From Chenopodium formosanum (taxonomy: Eukaryota; Streptophyta; Magnoliopsida; Caryophyllales; Amaranthaceae), in NCBI GenBank assembly GCA_024500155.1, contig CM044877.1, positions 36,225,501-36,289,500 of the forward strand: a stretch of DNA of 64,000 nucleotides. The letters run 5' to 3'. This document shows, one piece after another, positions 1 to 10,807 of this stretch. How positions within the stretch are numbered: position 1 is the stretch's first letter; the number at the start of each line of letters is the position of its first letter. A model generated the notes under the pieces. The model was not told the DNA's origin, ran no database searches, and was given only the letters and a program-made list of their open reading frames with translations. A program made the translations under genes and the position numbers.

Positions 1-744
1 CAGAGGGGACTGTGTTTTAGCCAAATTATGACCAGAAATGCCTGTTTCGAGGGGTTTTTTGTTTTTTACGAAAAATTTTAAGTCTTTTCTAACCTTGAAA
101 TTAATGGTATAAATTGTTGATTATATGGTTGATTATTTGCATTATTTTCTGCATTTTTATGTCCCCTTAAAGCACACTTACTTGGTAGTATTTGATGCTT
201 AAAGGTTGATTTATTTTCACATAATTGCAAACTAATTGCTTTTTAATGTGAAAGTTTTAATTTTGAGGCTTCCTAAGTGTTAAAGATTCAATCTTTATTT
301 GTGATAAGTGATTGAAACTTTAAAAACCACTAAATTCCATGTTATTTTGTGTTAAACTTTGATGTTTTAATCATTTTGAGTTGATTGGAAACATAAAGTT
401 TCGATTTTTGTGATAGAAATTTGGTTATCTTCATGTTGGAAGATATAATTTTCAAGGATTCACAAAATTTAGATGTTGGAATTTTCATTTGAACATTAAA
501 GTTCATATTTTTCCAACTTCCCTTTACTTTGTCAAATTCTCAAGTTTAATTAAAATTGATTAAATTGAAAGTGAGAAATTGCCTCAATTTTATGTTACAC
601 CAAGATAAACCAATTTAATTAAGAATGGTTCTTGGAATTATTTTGGTTATTTGCACTTTGAAAATTTTATTAAGTTAGACTTGTTTAAAATTTTATTTTG
701 CTCTCTAATTAGTTCTAAAATTAATTTAGAATTAATTATTGTTG

Positions 745-1035
745 TCTCGCGAAAAGGGATCAAATCCCGAGGCCGTGGCGCGCAAAACGAGGCAATGCAT
801 CACCTTGGCGAGCCGGGCTGCACAACAGCCCATATGTGGCTGCCAAGGTGGCAGCACCACCTTACTTGCGGCCACACGCGTGGCAGCAGCCACGCAAGGC
901 AGCAGCACACGCGCGGCAGCACACGCGGGCTGCAGCAGCCACGCGCGGCTGTGCCGTGGCAGCAGCTCGCGGCCGTGTGCCGTGGGCCGTGTGTTCGTGG
1001 TCTTGGCGTGTGTGTATGCTTGGTGCGGTGAGGTG
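745..1035 (+). repeat. GC-rich GCAGC/CACGCG simple-repeat-like block in copia leader
   Basis: An abrupt island of GC-rich sequence in an AT-rich element, built from irregular repeats of GGCAGCAGCC and CACGCG. Copy B carries a similar but differently arranged block at about 45025-45440. Short open frames occur here in several frames at once, as expected for stop-poor GC-rich repeats, and I do not treat them as genes. Confidence 0.7.
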
Positions 1036-3803
1036 TCTAGCCGTAGTAGGCTTGATGTTGCTTATTTTGCCGTTTTATCTATTTTAATTAATTTTGTTTA
1101 TTTTAATTAAAATTTTGGGAGGCTAGGCCTCGGTTTTGAGCGGCATTGACAAAATTTCATTTTGACAAGTTTAGGTGCTACCGACTTAATTAATTAGATT
1201 AATTAAGGAAATGCGGAATTTAGTGGGAGCTTCAATTATTAATGACGTAAATTATATAATCGGTTAAACAACTTTGACTAGTTTTAATTAGGTGTGTTAA
1301 TCGGATTAACCACCTAGAATAGTTACTAGTGCGCGCGTTGTTTAAATGCATTTTATTTTGTTTTAATTTGTAAATTGCATGGGCCATTCACAAATAGTAA
1401 ATGGATGAATGGAATACACATATTCTCTCTCACATGTTTTATGAAATGACAACTAGTGGGACCCGACTAGGATAGAAAATACGGACTACGTGCCGTTATG
1501 TATTTTTGTAAATCTAAATACGGTCTACGCACCGTTAAGTATTTTTGTACTTTATTATTTAGATCATTCCTAGTTGTAGACACTAGTTTTTGCATAGTTT
1601 GGTGAAGTCTTGAAGACGACGTATTTTGGAAGACAAAGCCTTGAATTGCAAATGAAGACCTTTTGAAGATATGAAGATCTCAAGGGGTCATGCTAGTTGC
1701 CAATATGCATCTATAATTTCGCTTTATATTTTATGCCTATATATATATGTGTGAATTATTCGTTAGATGCATGTTTAGGTTTTCTTGATGTTGCGATGAT
1801 TAGTTAAGTTCACTTAAATCAACCAACATAGAAATCCTAGGTCCCTAAAAATATTGAGTCAAACTTGCCTTTCCAAAACAACACTTACTAATCGAACGAG
1901 AGTAATGGTAGGCTACGCCAAAGCGAGGTGCCATCACTTCTCCAAGGGGCATAAGGCACACTGGGTGTGCACGTTGGTTTTGGTTTAACTCATCGGCATG
2001 AGTGAGGAGTCCTCACATACCGTGGCAAAAGAGATACATCATCAAAGATGCATTAGATGCGACGATTGTCTAACCAAGAGTGGCTTAGAGCCATTAGCAA
2101 GGCAATGCTTACCCTAGAAGATTGAGTTTTTAAGACAAGCCAAAGCATGCTTAACCACTCTTTGTTTTTTCGGATCTTGGAATCGCCTTATTTTCGCCAA
2201 ATAGGGACAATTATTATGCGTAAATAAGACGTTTAATAAGATTGAAGTTTGCATGAATGCTATTAAATTTCAAACTTATTATGTTCTTGATAAATGGTTA
2301 TACTTTGCACTTATATTTATAGTATTCCAAATCAAATAATATTGTTTCCATGATTGGTAAAGGAAATCCTTGAGAATAGTTCTCAAATAAAGGAAAAGCA
2401 TTTCTAAAATACAATTCTCATGAATGACTTTTATAATTAAGTCCGAAAGGACGGTTGGACATCATGTATTCAAAATACTAGGTGGTTTTGATAAAACATG
2501 AGGTATTGAGTTGCAAACTCAAGATTGTCAATGTTTGACAACCAACGCATCTTTTCGCATCACAATTGAGTAGGACTCATTGATGTAGTAATTCGAGTAA
2601 GAATTAATGGAAAAGATGGAACTTTGTTTTACGGCGCACTAGGTGCTTGATTATGCCTAACAAAGTATAAGAGTCAAGGTACTTAAAGAAATGATTCTTA
2701 AAGTAAGATTATGAGATATTGTATGATAAGAAATATAGGAAAGAAAGAACGAAGAAAAGGAATTAGATTTCATTTCAACTCATGAGTTCATGTTATTGTA
2801 TTTTACTTAGCAATTCGTTATCTTCACAAGTATAGGATACTGCTTGAGTGTTCCACTATGAGAGTGACCTCAAACTATTGAATTTAAGCTAAGTTATCGA
2901 CTTACAAGCTTAGAATGAAGCAAGAAGAGCTACATCAGTTGTAAGATCGTATGTTTTGTTTAAAGACCTTTTAAGCCAAAGGCTGGAACAAGTAATGGTT
3001 ATTATGTTCCATAATCAGCAACTGATCCGTTTACACACGGAAAGACTCACATTCAAAGTAATGAGCAATAGTTGCGAGATTTATTTGAATGGGATGGTTA
3101 TCCAAGCGTTGAGTTAAGAATGCTTGATTATAAACAAACATTTCTCTAACATGATAAACTCACTAAGTTCAAGTCATGGGCTTGATTTGCGTTCCAAACA
3201 TCTTTAGCAATGTCACATCGACAAGAACGTACTCAAGGCTCTATTAAATAGGCTCTTAATAGTTGCTTGAATTGGAATCGTTCTAAGACAAGAAAGTCTT
3301 ACTTGTTGAAACCGACAAAGCAGAGAGCTATTGTTCTTGGTATAGACAGTTGACTCCGAAGGCTAAAGAGGATTCAATTACTTCAACGTTTCACAAAGAA
3401 TTTGAAAGGATATGGCTATATTCATCAAATGTGAACAAACTTGACTTGAGTAGCTCAAGAGTTCAGTGAAGTACAGAATCGACTTGGCAAGATATCAAAA
3501 TGTCTAGATTAGATCGAGCGATGTTTGCTTGAGCCAAGCGTGACTATCTCAAAGTTATGAATGGAAATTTTCATAAATAACTCCACAAAGAACATGGTGT
3601 GTCTTCACGGAGACCTCGGTGTCATTTGAAAATGACTCGAACAATGATGGTTCACAACCCTTCCTATAAAGTTCTTAAAGATTTGCACAAATGACTAATG
3701 TTACACTAAACAATGTGTCAAAGCTAAGAAAGGACGCCATATTCAGTTATGGATTGAAATAACTTCTAAAAGTCTTTTCAAGTATATGTCTAAGGCTCTT
3801 AGT

Positions 3804-3885
3804 CTCAGTGGGAGTTCACTAGCTCAGTGGGAGCAAAGTGGCTCAGTGGGAGCTAGGTGACTCAGTGGGAGCTGAATGGCTCAAT
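3804..3885 (+). repeat. 19-bp tandem repeat with CTCAGTGGGAG core
   Basis: The core CTCAGTGGGAG begins at 3804, 3823, 3842 and 3861, a spacing of exactly 19 bp, followed by degraded copies to about 3915. Copy B has a decayed version near 59530-59640. The core resembles the element's own polypurine tract (AAGTGGGAGAT). Confidence 0.8.
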
Positions 3886-4681
3886 AAAGACTAAGATAGC
3901 TCAAGTAGGAGCTAACTGTTTGTTTCACAACAAACTTTTACCCAAAGACAATATACATGTCTCTTTGTAAGCATTCAAGTGAGACTACGGGTATTACCTC
4001 CACATCCTAATTGAGAACAAAAATTGTTTGTTGCTCTAAGTAGTGTCTTTCTAGAAAGTAACACGTTTCCAAAACGACAAGTGGGAGGAAAATGAACTCG
4101 ATGACCATCGATCTTAGCAACAAAATAGAACTGAGAATCTCGGAAGACCTTAAAGGACATCGTGATAATGCTTGATCAAGAATACTCAAAAGGACTTTAC
4201 AAGTGCCTTAAAAGAGAATTCATTACTCACAAAACATTAAAGATGTTGGAGTAAGATCAACATAATAAAAGGGCTTTGAAAGCGCCTTAAAACTTAGTGT
4301 TTGATGCAATTGCCCCGTATAGGTATAGAATTCACCAAAGGCTTGGATTGAATCCTATAAATTTTCTATTAAGTTAGAAACAAACCTAAGACTTACAAGC
4401 ATACTACTTACTATTAGATAGTAAAGGAATAATGTCTTGTAAGATAGCTACGACAAATCCAAATTCCGAATAATGGTTAAAAGCCATGAAAATCCGAAAT
4501 AGATTCCATGTTTGAAAATCATGTTTGAAACTTGATTAATTTGCATGAAAGGTGAAAGACCCATCGATTGCAAATAAGTTTTCAAGGGGAAAACTAACAA
4601 ATGTGGAAATGTATATGCATACATAGCTAGATTGGTTGTAAAGGATATAATTATTATCAAAGAGTTGATTTTAAAATCCCA

Positions 4682-5300
4682 TTCACCAATCGGAATGCTC
4701 AAGTCTTTTCGTGATTGATCTAGCAAAATTGCACATATGAAATATGACAAAATAGATACAAAAACCGCCTACCCAAAATAGGATTTTGGAAGTGACTATG
4801 GAATAGTCGAAGGGTTTTGAAAATCTAAATAATGCTAGATTTGAAAGGAAGCACATGGAATCCGTCATGGGATTAAAGGAAGCATTGCATTAAGGAATTG
4901 GAACGTGTTTTCTCATAAAGTTAATAAGAGGATTGACTTATGGAGAAACATAAAAAATTCTGATGAACAAGAAGTTTAGTGGGAGCAAAAGTAATGGTCC
5001 AACAAGAAGTTTACGAACTCTATTGTGAAACAACCATCAAATGCTAAATGTTTAGATTTGAAAGTATTTTCGACAATGGACCGAGCTAAAGACGATACTT
5101 AGAACATGTTGGGAATTAAGTTCTATGGTATAGACTTAATTAAATGTTTAAATGAGTAAAAGAAATTACCATGTTAAATATGAAAGACTTTGAAAGGCTT
5201 TCGACCCATATGTATGAAGCTAAGTAAATGTTTGAACTAAGTATAAGCTAGGCTAAGTACTAAATCAAACAAGAAAGACTCTAGTAAGAGACTTTCAATC
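4682..5300 (+). pseudogene. Decayed copia reverse transcriptase
   Basis: Reading across frames gives a run like FSPIGMLKSFRD, then KIAHMKYDKIDTKTAY, which lines up with the copia RT block ending in QMDVKTAFLNG. This is followed by fragments resembling the IYGLKQASRSWN region and the YKKFSGS region, then LGIKFYG. A TAG sits just after the KTAF block, where the family has asparagine-glycine, and many further stops and frameshifts follow. Copy B has the same TAG. Assignment rests on motif recognition of the copia family; the gene cannot be functional. Confidence 0.65.
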
Positions 5301-5779
5301 ATATCATATAGCGAACAATTTGGCAAGACTCAGTGTAACTGTATGAGCTAAATGTCACATGGATGGAATAAAATTGAGAATCATTCTAGAATTAAATCCA
5401 TCATGTAAGGCTATGATGTGGAATCGTCAGATGACTTACATGCTTAGAGCATGTGAAGTACGTATACAATAGCAATCGACATTAATCTAAGTATTAGATC
5501 ATTAGATTATAGTCAAGAACATCCAAAGAACTTAGATAAGTAGTTGGATGAGTTCTTGACGCATGGAAACAAATATAATTTGAGTTTTGATGTTGCAAGC
5601 ACAAACCTTAACAAGGATTAGATCCTTAGCAAGGAAGCCATTTATAAGCACGAGGCAAGAAGTGTCGTGGCTTGAGAATGGTAACATGGATGTGCATCCA
5701 TGTATAATGTGCGGGAATTTAAGGAAAATTTCCATGATCACAAGTGATTAGGGTATCCCAAATCGTTGTGAGTCGCTTG

Positions 5780-6100
5780 GAGTAAAACCCAAGCAAGACA
5801 TCATCGGGGAGTCTACTAAAATATATGTTGAGAATATTGTTGCCTTAAAGGCAATAATAAGATAGATGTTAAATGGAAAGGTTCGTTGTTGAACATTAAT
5901 GATTGTAGGTTGTCAAGTAGAAGGTCTCAAATCATGAAAATGAGTGGGAGCCATTGCTTGGACAATAAATCCTGAATCACATGTAATCCATTAACACTCT
6001 CAAAATTTTATCATCTTATTATGGAAATGGTGGATAATGAAGATGCTAAGGTTTGCAAAGTAATTATAACTAAACCTATGCAATAAGTGAACGACAACAT
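5780..6100 (+). pseudogene. Decayed copia RNase H
   Basis: Fragments match the C-terminal RNase H of copia pol: a degenerate STxAEAEYVAL-like segment near 5813-5850 (ending VALKA) and, near 6005-6065, FYHLIMEMVDNEDAKVCKV, resembling the family's HLIREI...GDVxVxKV segment. Frames are broken by stops. The matching stretch in copy B is at about 61430-61690. Confidence 0.55.
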
Positions 6101-7013
6101 TCATAATTGCATGAAAGAAATCAAGCATATCAAATATGGGTGTGATTTCTATGAATGTTTTATGAAGAGTATTACTCTTTAAACATTAGGGAAAAACCAT
6201 TTATCATAAGATGAAACATTGTGAAGTTTCATAGTGGAATAAAATATTTCTAAATATTCCACAAAACTATTTAATTGTGGTTTAGAATTAAATAATGAGT
6301 CCATTCGATTTTAATAAATATTCAAAATAGGGTATCAAGTCAATGGCTTGGATAAAGAAACACCTATTAAGTGAACATTGAATATTTTAATCGAAAATTA
6401 TCCTTAATCAAGGTCATATTTTGTGGACGATTGATGACCATCAGAGATTAGTGTGTAGTATGATTTGTAGCACCGTTTCTTGTGCTATGAGGATATAAAT
6501 CATTTGCACAGGTATTGGTTTAGAACCATACTGGATCTACCTATGAGGATACTTTAAGAGATTTAAAATCGTCATAAGTATTTTCTCATTATTAATATCG
6601 GAACTTTTTTCCTTTGACCATGAGTAGTGGGAGATCTCTTGTTTGAGTACTGGTCCGCTTTGGTATCCGCCAAACGTTCGCCGTAACTGGGGATTATAAA
6701 GACAGATATTGGGCGGGTGAGTCCTCTTAGTAAGAGAAGCTACATTACAAGACTGGAAATGTCCCTCTACTAACAATAGGGAACATGTCTTGTTGTTAAC
6801 AAGGCCTCTCGAAGAGCGATACTGTGAAAAATGCATGGCCGTGCTCAGATGGATTTTAGAAATCATCTGCTTATTGACAGTCAAACTCGGATTTCGAGAA
6901 ACACTTCTGGAAGTAACAGAGATGACTAGTAATCTTACTCTGTAGTTCATGAAGAGACATGAAGAGACATAGGATAAGGGCTATACACTAAATGCACACT
7001 TGTCCGGAAGGAC

Positions 7014-7024
7014 AAGTGGGAGAT
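7014..7024 (+). other. Polypurine tract of copia copy A
   Basis: AAGTGGGAGAT lies immediately before the TG that opens the 3' LTR. It is the expected primer for plus-strand DNA synthesis and gives the element's orientation. Confidence 0.85.
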
Positions 7025-8231
7025 TGAAAGGAATGGTGTCCTTCGAACAAGTGTATTATTCTGATAGCGGGTTCAGAATTATTAGAAAGCTAATATATTC
7101 AGCAAGGTCAAGTGATCGAAATGCCTGGGTGGAGGCCGCTTCCGATCAGTAATATTAATATAATTAATATTACAGCTTAATCTTGACTAAACCCTTCGGG
7201 TCACACCCAAGCAAATATATGCGAACCAACTCGACGAATTAATTCAGAAGAAATTAATTCGTCGCCCGAGTGTTAAATAATTAGACATCGGTAATTCGAG
7301 CTTAGAGCGTCCAAACCGATCGTCGAAAGTCGAGTCTAAATAATAAAAGACGAGACGCGCAAAATAATAATAAATCAACAATATTCCCGAAAATACCCCT
7401 AGCATCGGAGTGCCTCGAGCATCCGAATGCTAAGGGCAAGACGAGCCGGCGCACCGTGCTTCAGCCACAGCCAGCCGCGGCTAGGCACAACAGCAGCCGC
7501 CGCGCCACGGCAGCAGCCGCAGCCGCGCCACAGCAGCAGCTGGTGCGGGCTGGGTGCGGGCCAGGTGCGGGCTGGGCTCGGGCTTGGCTCGTGACTTGGC
7601 TCGGACCATAGGGCCGTGAATAAGGGGAAGGTTGGAATATGGGAGCAAGTGGGTTGCCATGTGGCACAAGGTGAGGGAGAGAGTGGGGAGCAAGTTTGGT
7701 CCCTATCTCCAAGTGGTCCTCACCTACTCTCTCATGTATGCTTGACACTTGTTGATTTATTATTAGTTTGCTTAATAATTTTATTTTAGCTTTAAAATAA
7801 AATGAGAAAATCTCATTGTCCCACATTGATGGGAGAGATTTTCATACTCCCATCATTCCCTATAAATACCCAACTTTGGGCATTGGAAATGATGCTTGAG
7901 TGGGAGTTAATTAGAGAATTCCATAATATTGGAAAAACTCTTAAACTCATATAACACTCGGGTTTTGGTCGGACCTCGCTAACCCCCAGGTAGTAGACCT
8001 TAAAGTTGTGTTCGCCTTTTTGTGGGTGGATACTGTCGGAGGCGCGGCGCTTGATGTGCTCGTAGCTTTCAAGCAAGAGCCCCGGTTTTTGGGCGAAGCT
8101 CGCTTCGAGGGTAAGATTCGTTATCTTTTCTTTGTGTTTATTTATTTATGCTTTATGATTTTAATTATTGCGAGCGGTTCCTTGGGTCGGGGTTTGTTTC
8201 CGCGGTGAGTCGGACTCACCAAACCCTAACA
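7025..8231 (+). repeat. 3' LTR of copia copy A
   Basis: Starts TGAAAGGAATG and ends CCCTAACA, 1207 bp. It matches the 1189-bp LTR at 42861-44049 over its whole length, with much divergence. A GC-rich block of CAGCAGC repeats at about 7450-7600 occupies the same place as a differently organised CACGTGGCAGCA-rich block at about 43270-43400 in copy B, so this part of the LTR is hypervariable. Confidence 0.9.
7861..7868 (+). promoter_or_regulatory. TATA box in copia LTR
   Basis: TATAAATA, conserved in sequence and position with copy B (43686-43693). A probable LTR core promoter reading into the element. Confidence 0.6.
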
Positions 8232-8396
8232 ATAACCACCCAACTTTACAAGGAGAATCAGTTTCAGTTTAGTGCTCCTGTAGTGCTCTGTGTGCATGAA
8301 CATTGAATAATTAATCACATGTAGGATAATCACCATAAATTTGAATAACTTGAAAAAAGTGTAGATTATGTAGGCATTGAAGTACCTCATGAATGT
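8232..8396. other. CACTA-internal sequence, no recognisable feature
   Basis: Sequence between the copia LTR end and the last recognisable codons of the second CACTA gene. I see no terminus, repeat or coding segment in it. Confidence 0.5.
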
Positions 8397-8751
8397 TTAA
8401 ATGAGGGAAATGTTAAGCTTTGCACCACGTAGAAATTCCTTCACATCTTCTTTGCTGATCCATGCAACTGCATCCTCATCATAGTGGAACATTGCCTTAG
8501 GAAGTGCAACTTCCATGGTATCGACCAAAATGAAAAGCACGGTTGTGAAGAAAGGTCATGTCAGCAGAGAGCGATTGAAGAACAATGTCTTCAACTAGTG
8601 GAGTAGGTTGCATGGGTGAACCTTTCGAAGAGTGCAACTTCGACGCTTGTTCACTCTTGGACCTTTGTTCACTTAGCTTCTTCTTAGGTTGATCAATGCT
8701 TTTAGGCTTCTCCACCCTCTTTCTCTTTGAAGTTTTGCTTCCATGCAAAAT
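8397..8751 (-). pseudogene. Last exon of second CACTA protein (broken)
   Basis: A probable acceptor (CTATTTCAG) on the minus strand puts the exon start at 8751. It encodes a lysine-rich segment (HGSKTSKRKRVEKPKS) and then, after a frameshift near 8515, MEVALPKAMFHYDEDAVAW and KEDVKEFLRGAKLNISLI. The last block resembles a segment common in CACTA second proteins (acidic residues, then an xEDIxxFL-LxIS-like motif). The frame ends in TAA at 8397-8399. The frameshift makes an intact product unlikely. The upstream exon is at 10808-11053, about 2.1 kb away across a repeat-filled intron. Confidence 0.6.
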
Positions 8752-8759
8752 CTGAAATA

Positions 8760-10392
8760 GTTTGAGAAAGAATAAGTTTATAAGTTGATAAATGAAGAAA
8801 ATAGGCATATTATAAGTTATTTTGGCTAAAAATGGTTTTATTTAGATGAAATGGACCCATTAACTTAGAAATTAGCTACTTTTATGTAATTACAACTCAA
8901 AATCACTTATAAATATGTAATTATGAAATGGTTTGAGAAAGAATAAGTTTATAAGTTGAGAAATGAAGAAAATAGGCAAGTGAGAAGCCATTTCGACTTA
9001 AAATGGCTTTATTTTGATGAACTGGACCCAAAAACTTAGAACTTAACTTATTTTATGTCATTTCAAGTCACAATCACTTATAAATACTCCCTCTGTCCCC
9101 GAATGATAGTCACTTTTGGGTGAAAATCACGGAAATTAAGGAGAAATAAATAAAGTACATGGGAACTAAAATCCAATCATTTGCAAAACAAAAAGAAGAG
9201 AGAGAAACTGATTGTCATTAAAAAGGGAGACAACTCATTCAATTAAGGCACAAGTACAAATGCAAATATGAGGGTATTTTGGGAAGCACAGATAATACAT
9301 AAAAAAAATGAGGGTATATAGGTCATTTTGTGTTATTGTAAGGGACCTAAAATTGTGAAATGTGACTAACATTTTGGGTGTCCAAAAATGGAAATAGTGA
9401 CTATCATTCGGGGACAAAGGGAGTATGTAATTATAAGATGGTTTTAGAAATAATAAGTTTATAAGTTGAGAAATGAAGAAAATAGACAAGTGAGAAGCCA
9501 TTTCGGCTCAAAATGGCTTTATTTTGATGAAATGGGCCCAACAAAATGGCTTTATTTTGATGAAATGAGCCCAAAAACATAGAACTTTGCTTGTTTTATG
9601 TAATTTCAACTCACAATCACTTATAAATATGTAATTATGAGATGGTTTCAGAATGAATAAGTTTATAAGTTGAGAAATGAAGAAAATAGGCAAGTGAGAA
9701 GCCATTTCGGATGGCTTTATTTTGATGAAATGGGCCCAAAAACTTAGAACTTTGCTTCTTTTATGTAATTTCAACTCACAATCACTTATAAATATGTAAT
9801 TATGAGATAATGGTTTGAGATTGAATAAGTTTATAAGTTGAGAAATGAAGAAAATAGGCAAGTGAGTAGCCATTTCGGCTCAATATGGCTTTATTTTGAT
9901 GAAATGGACCCGAAAACTTAGAAATTAGCTTCTTTTACGTCATTTCAACTCACATTAACTTATAAATATGTAATTATGAGATGGTTTGAGAAAGAATACG
10001 TTCATAAGTTGAGAAATGAAGAAAATAGGCATGTGAGAAGCCATTTCGGCTCTAAATGGGTTTATTTTGATGAAATGGACCCAAAAACTTAGGACTTTGC
10101 TTCTTTTATGTCATTTTAAGTCACAATCACTTATAAATATGTAATTATGAGATGGTTTGAAAAAGAATAAGTTCATAAGTTGAGAATTGAAGAAAATAGG
10201 CAAGTGAGAAGCCGTTTTGGAAAGAAATTGCTTTATTTTGATGAAATGGAGCAAAAAACTTAGAAATTAGCTTCTTTTATGTCATTTCAAGTGACATTCA
10301 CTTATAATTATGTAATTATGATATGGTTTGAGAAAGAATAAGTTCATAAGTTGAGCAATGAAGAAAATAGGCTTGTGAAAAGCGATTCCGCC
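8760..10392. repeat. 171-bp tandem repeat array in CACTA intron
   Basis: The block GTTTGAGAAAGAATAAG recurs at 8760, 8931, 9441 (after a MITE), 9645, 9813, 9984, 10155 and 10326. Spacing is 171 bp for four of the intervals, 168 for one, 204 for one (an internal duplication of about 33 bp), and 510 where a 339-bp MITE plus duplication interrupts. Units contain the shared blocks AAGCCATTTCGGCTC and TTATTTTGATGAAATGG. The array lies between two exons of the minus-strand second CACTA gene. Confidence 0.9.
9087..9423. mobile_element. Stowaway-like MITE
   Basis: A 337-bp element whose terminal inverted repeats (27 bp, one mismatch by eye) begin CTCCCTCTGTCCCCG on the left and end CGGGGACAAAGGGAG on the right. 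It is flanked by TA on both sides (9085-9086 and 9424-9425). CTCCCTC-type ends with a TA duplication are typical of Stowaway (mariner-derived) MITEs. It interrupts the second unit of the 171-bp array. It has no coding capacity. Confidence 0.93.
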
Positions 10393-10750
10393 GAGTGAGT
10401 TCAGAAAAAAAAATATGGCTCAAAATATTTTTTAAAAAAATACGCAACTTCCGCCGAGGCCGAAACACCCAAGGGAGCCACCCCGCTGCCGAAACAGCGA
10501 AGGCAGCCCGCGCCGAGGCCACAGCAGCCCAAGCAGCAGGCTGCCGAGGCTGCAGCAGCCCCGACAGCTACTGCCTGGCCTGCAGCAGCCCCGACAGCTA
10601 GGTGATTCCGATGCTGGAGCAGCCCCCGGCAGCGGCTGCCGAGTTAGGAGCTGGCTGGGCAGCGGCTCTCGAGGCCGGAGCAGCGTAGGGAGCACCAGCC
10701 GAGGCCGCCGCTGCCTCGGCATTTGAGATGGGGGTTGGGGAGTCGTGCTA
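10393..10750. repeat. GC-rich CCGAGGC/CAGCAGC block in CACTA intron
   Basis: An abrupt GC-rich island with irregular repeats such as CAGCAGCCCCGACAGCTA (twice, near 10551 and 10583) and CGCCGAGGCC. Open frames on both strands are proline/arginine or glycine/cysteine-rich and look like by-products of composition. Its type resembles the GC blocks of copia copies A and B, but I see no clear homology. Confidence 0.6.
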
Positions 10751-10807
10751 TTTCGCCGATTTTATTTTCAGAGGTGTAGTTAGAGAGTGCCTAACGGTTA
10801 TTTAACA

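Larger units (their letters stand above)
1..8231 (+). mobile_element. Decayed Ty1/copia LTR retrotransposon, copy A (5' end outside window)
   Basis: The 3' LTR is complete and preceded by a purine tract; the 5' LTR and primer site are off the left edge. Almost the whole body aligns by eye with the element at 42861-62325, which fixes the orientation and family. No long open frame survives. Residual copia RT and RNase H blocks are recognisable near 4682-5300 and 5780-6100. The order RT then RNase H, the purine tract AAGTGGGAGAT and the initiator-Met-like primer site in copy B support Ty1/copia. The base following the 3' LTR starts with ataac, a possible right target duplication whose partner is not visible. 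Inserted into or beside the CACTA element that begins at 8232. Confidence 0.85.

Noticed and set aside
651..1110. Three overlapping open frames over the copia leader
   Set aside because: Compositional: a stop-poor GC-rich repeat block. Copy B does not preserve the frames.
6537..6950. Minus-strand 137-residue open frame in copia copy A
   Set aside because: Antisense to the element near its 3' end, no domain, and not conserved in copy B.
10395..10722. Open frames on both strands in the GC-rich CACTA block
   Set aside because: Low-complexity Pro/Arg or Gly/Cys content, both strands open, no similarity to CACTA proteins.
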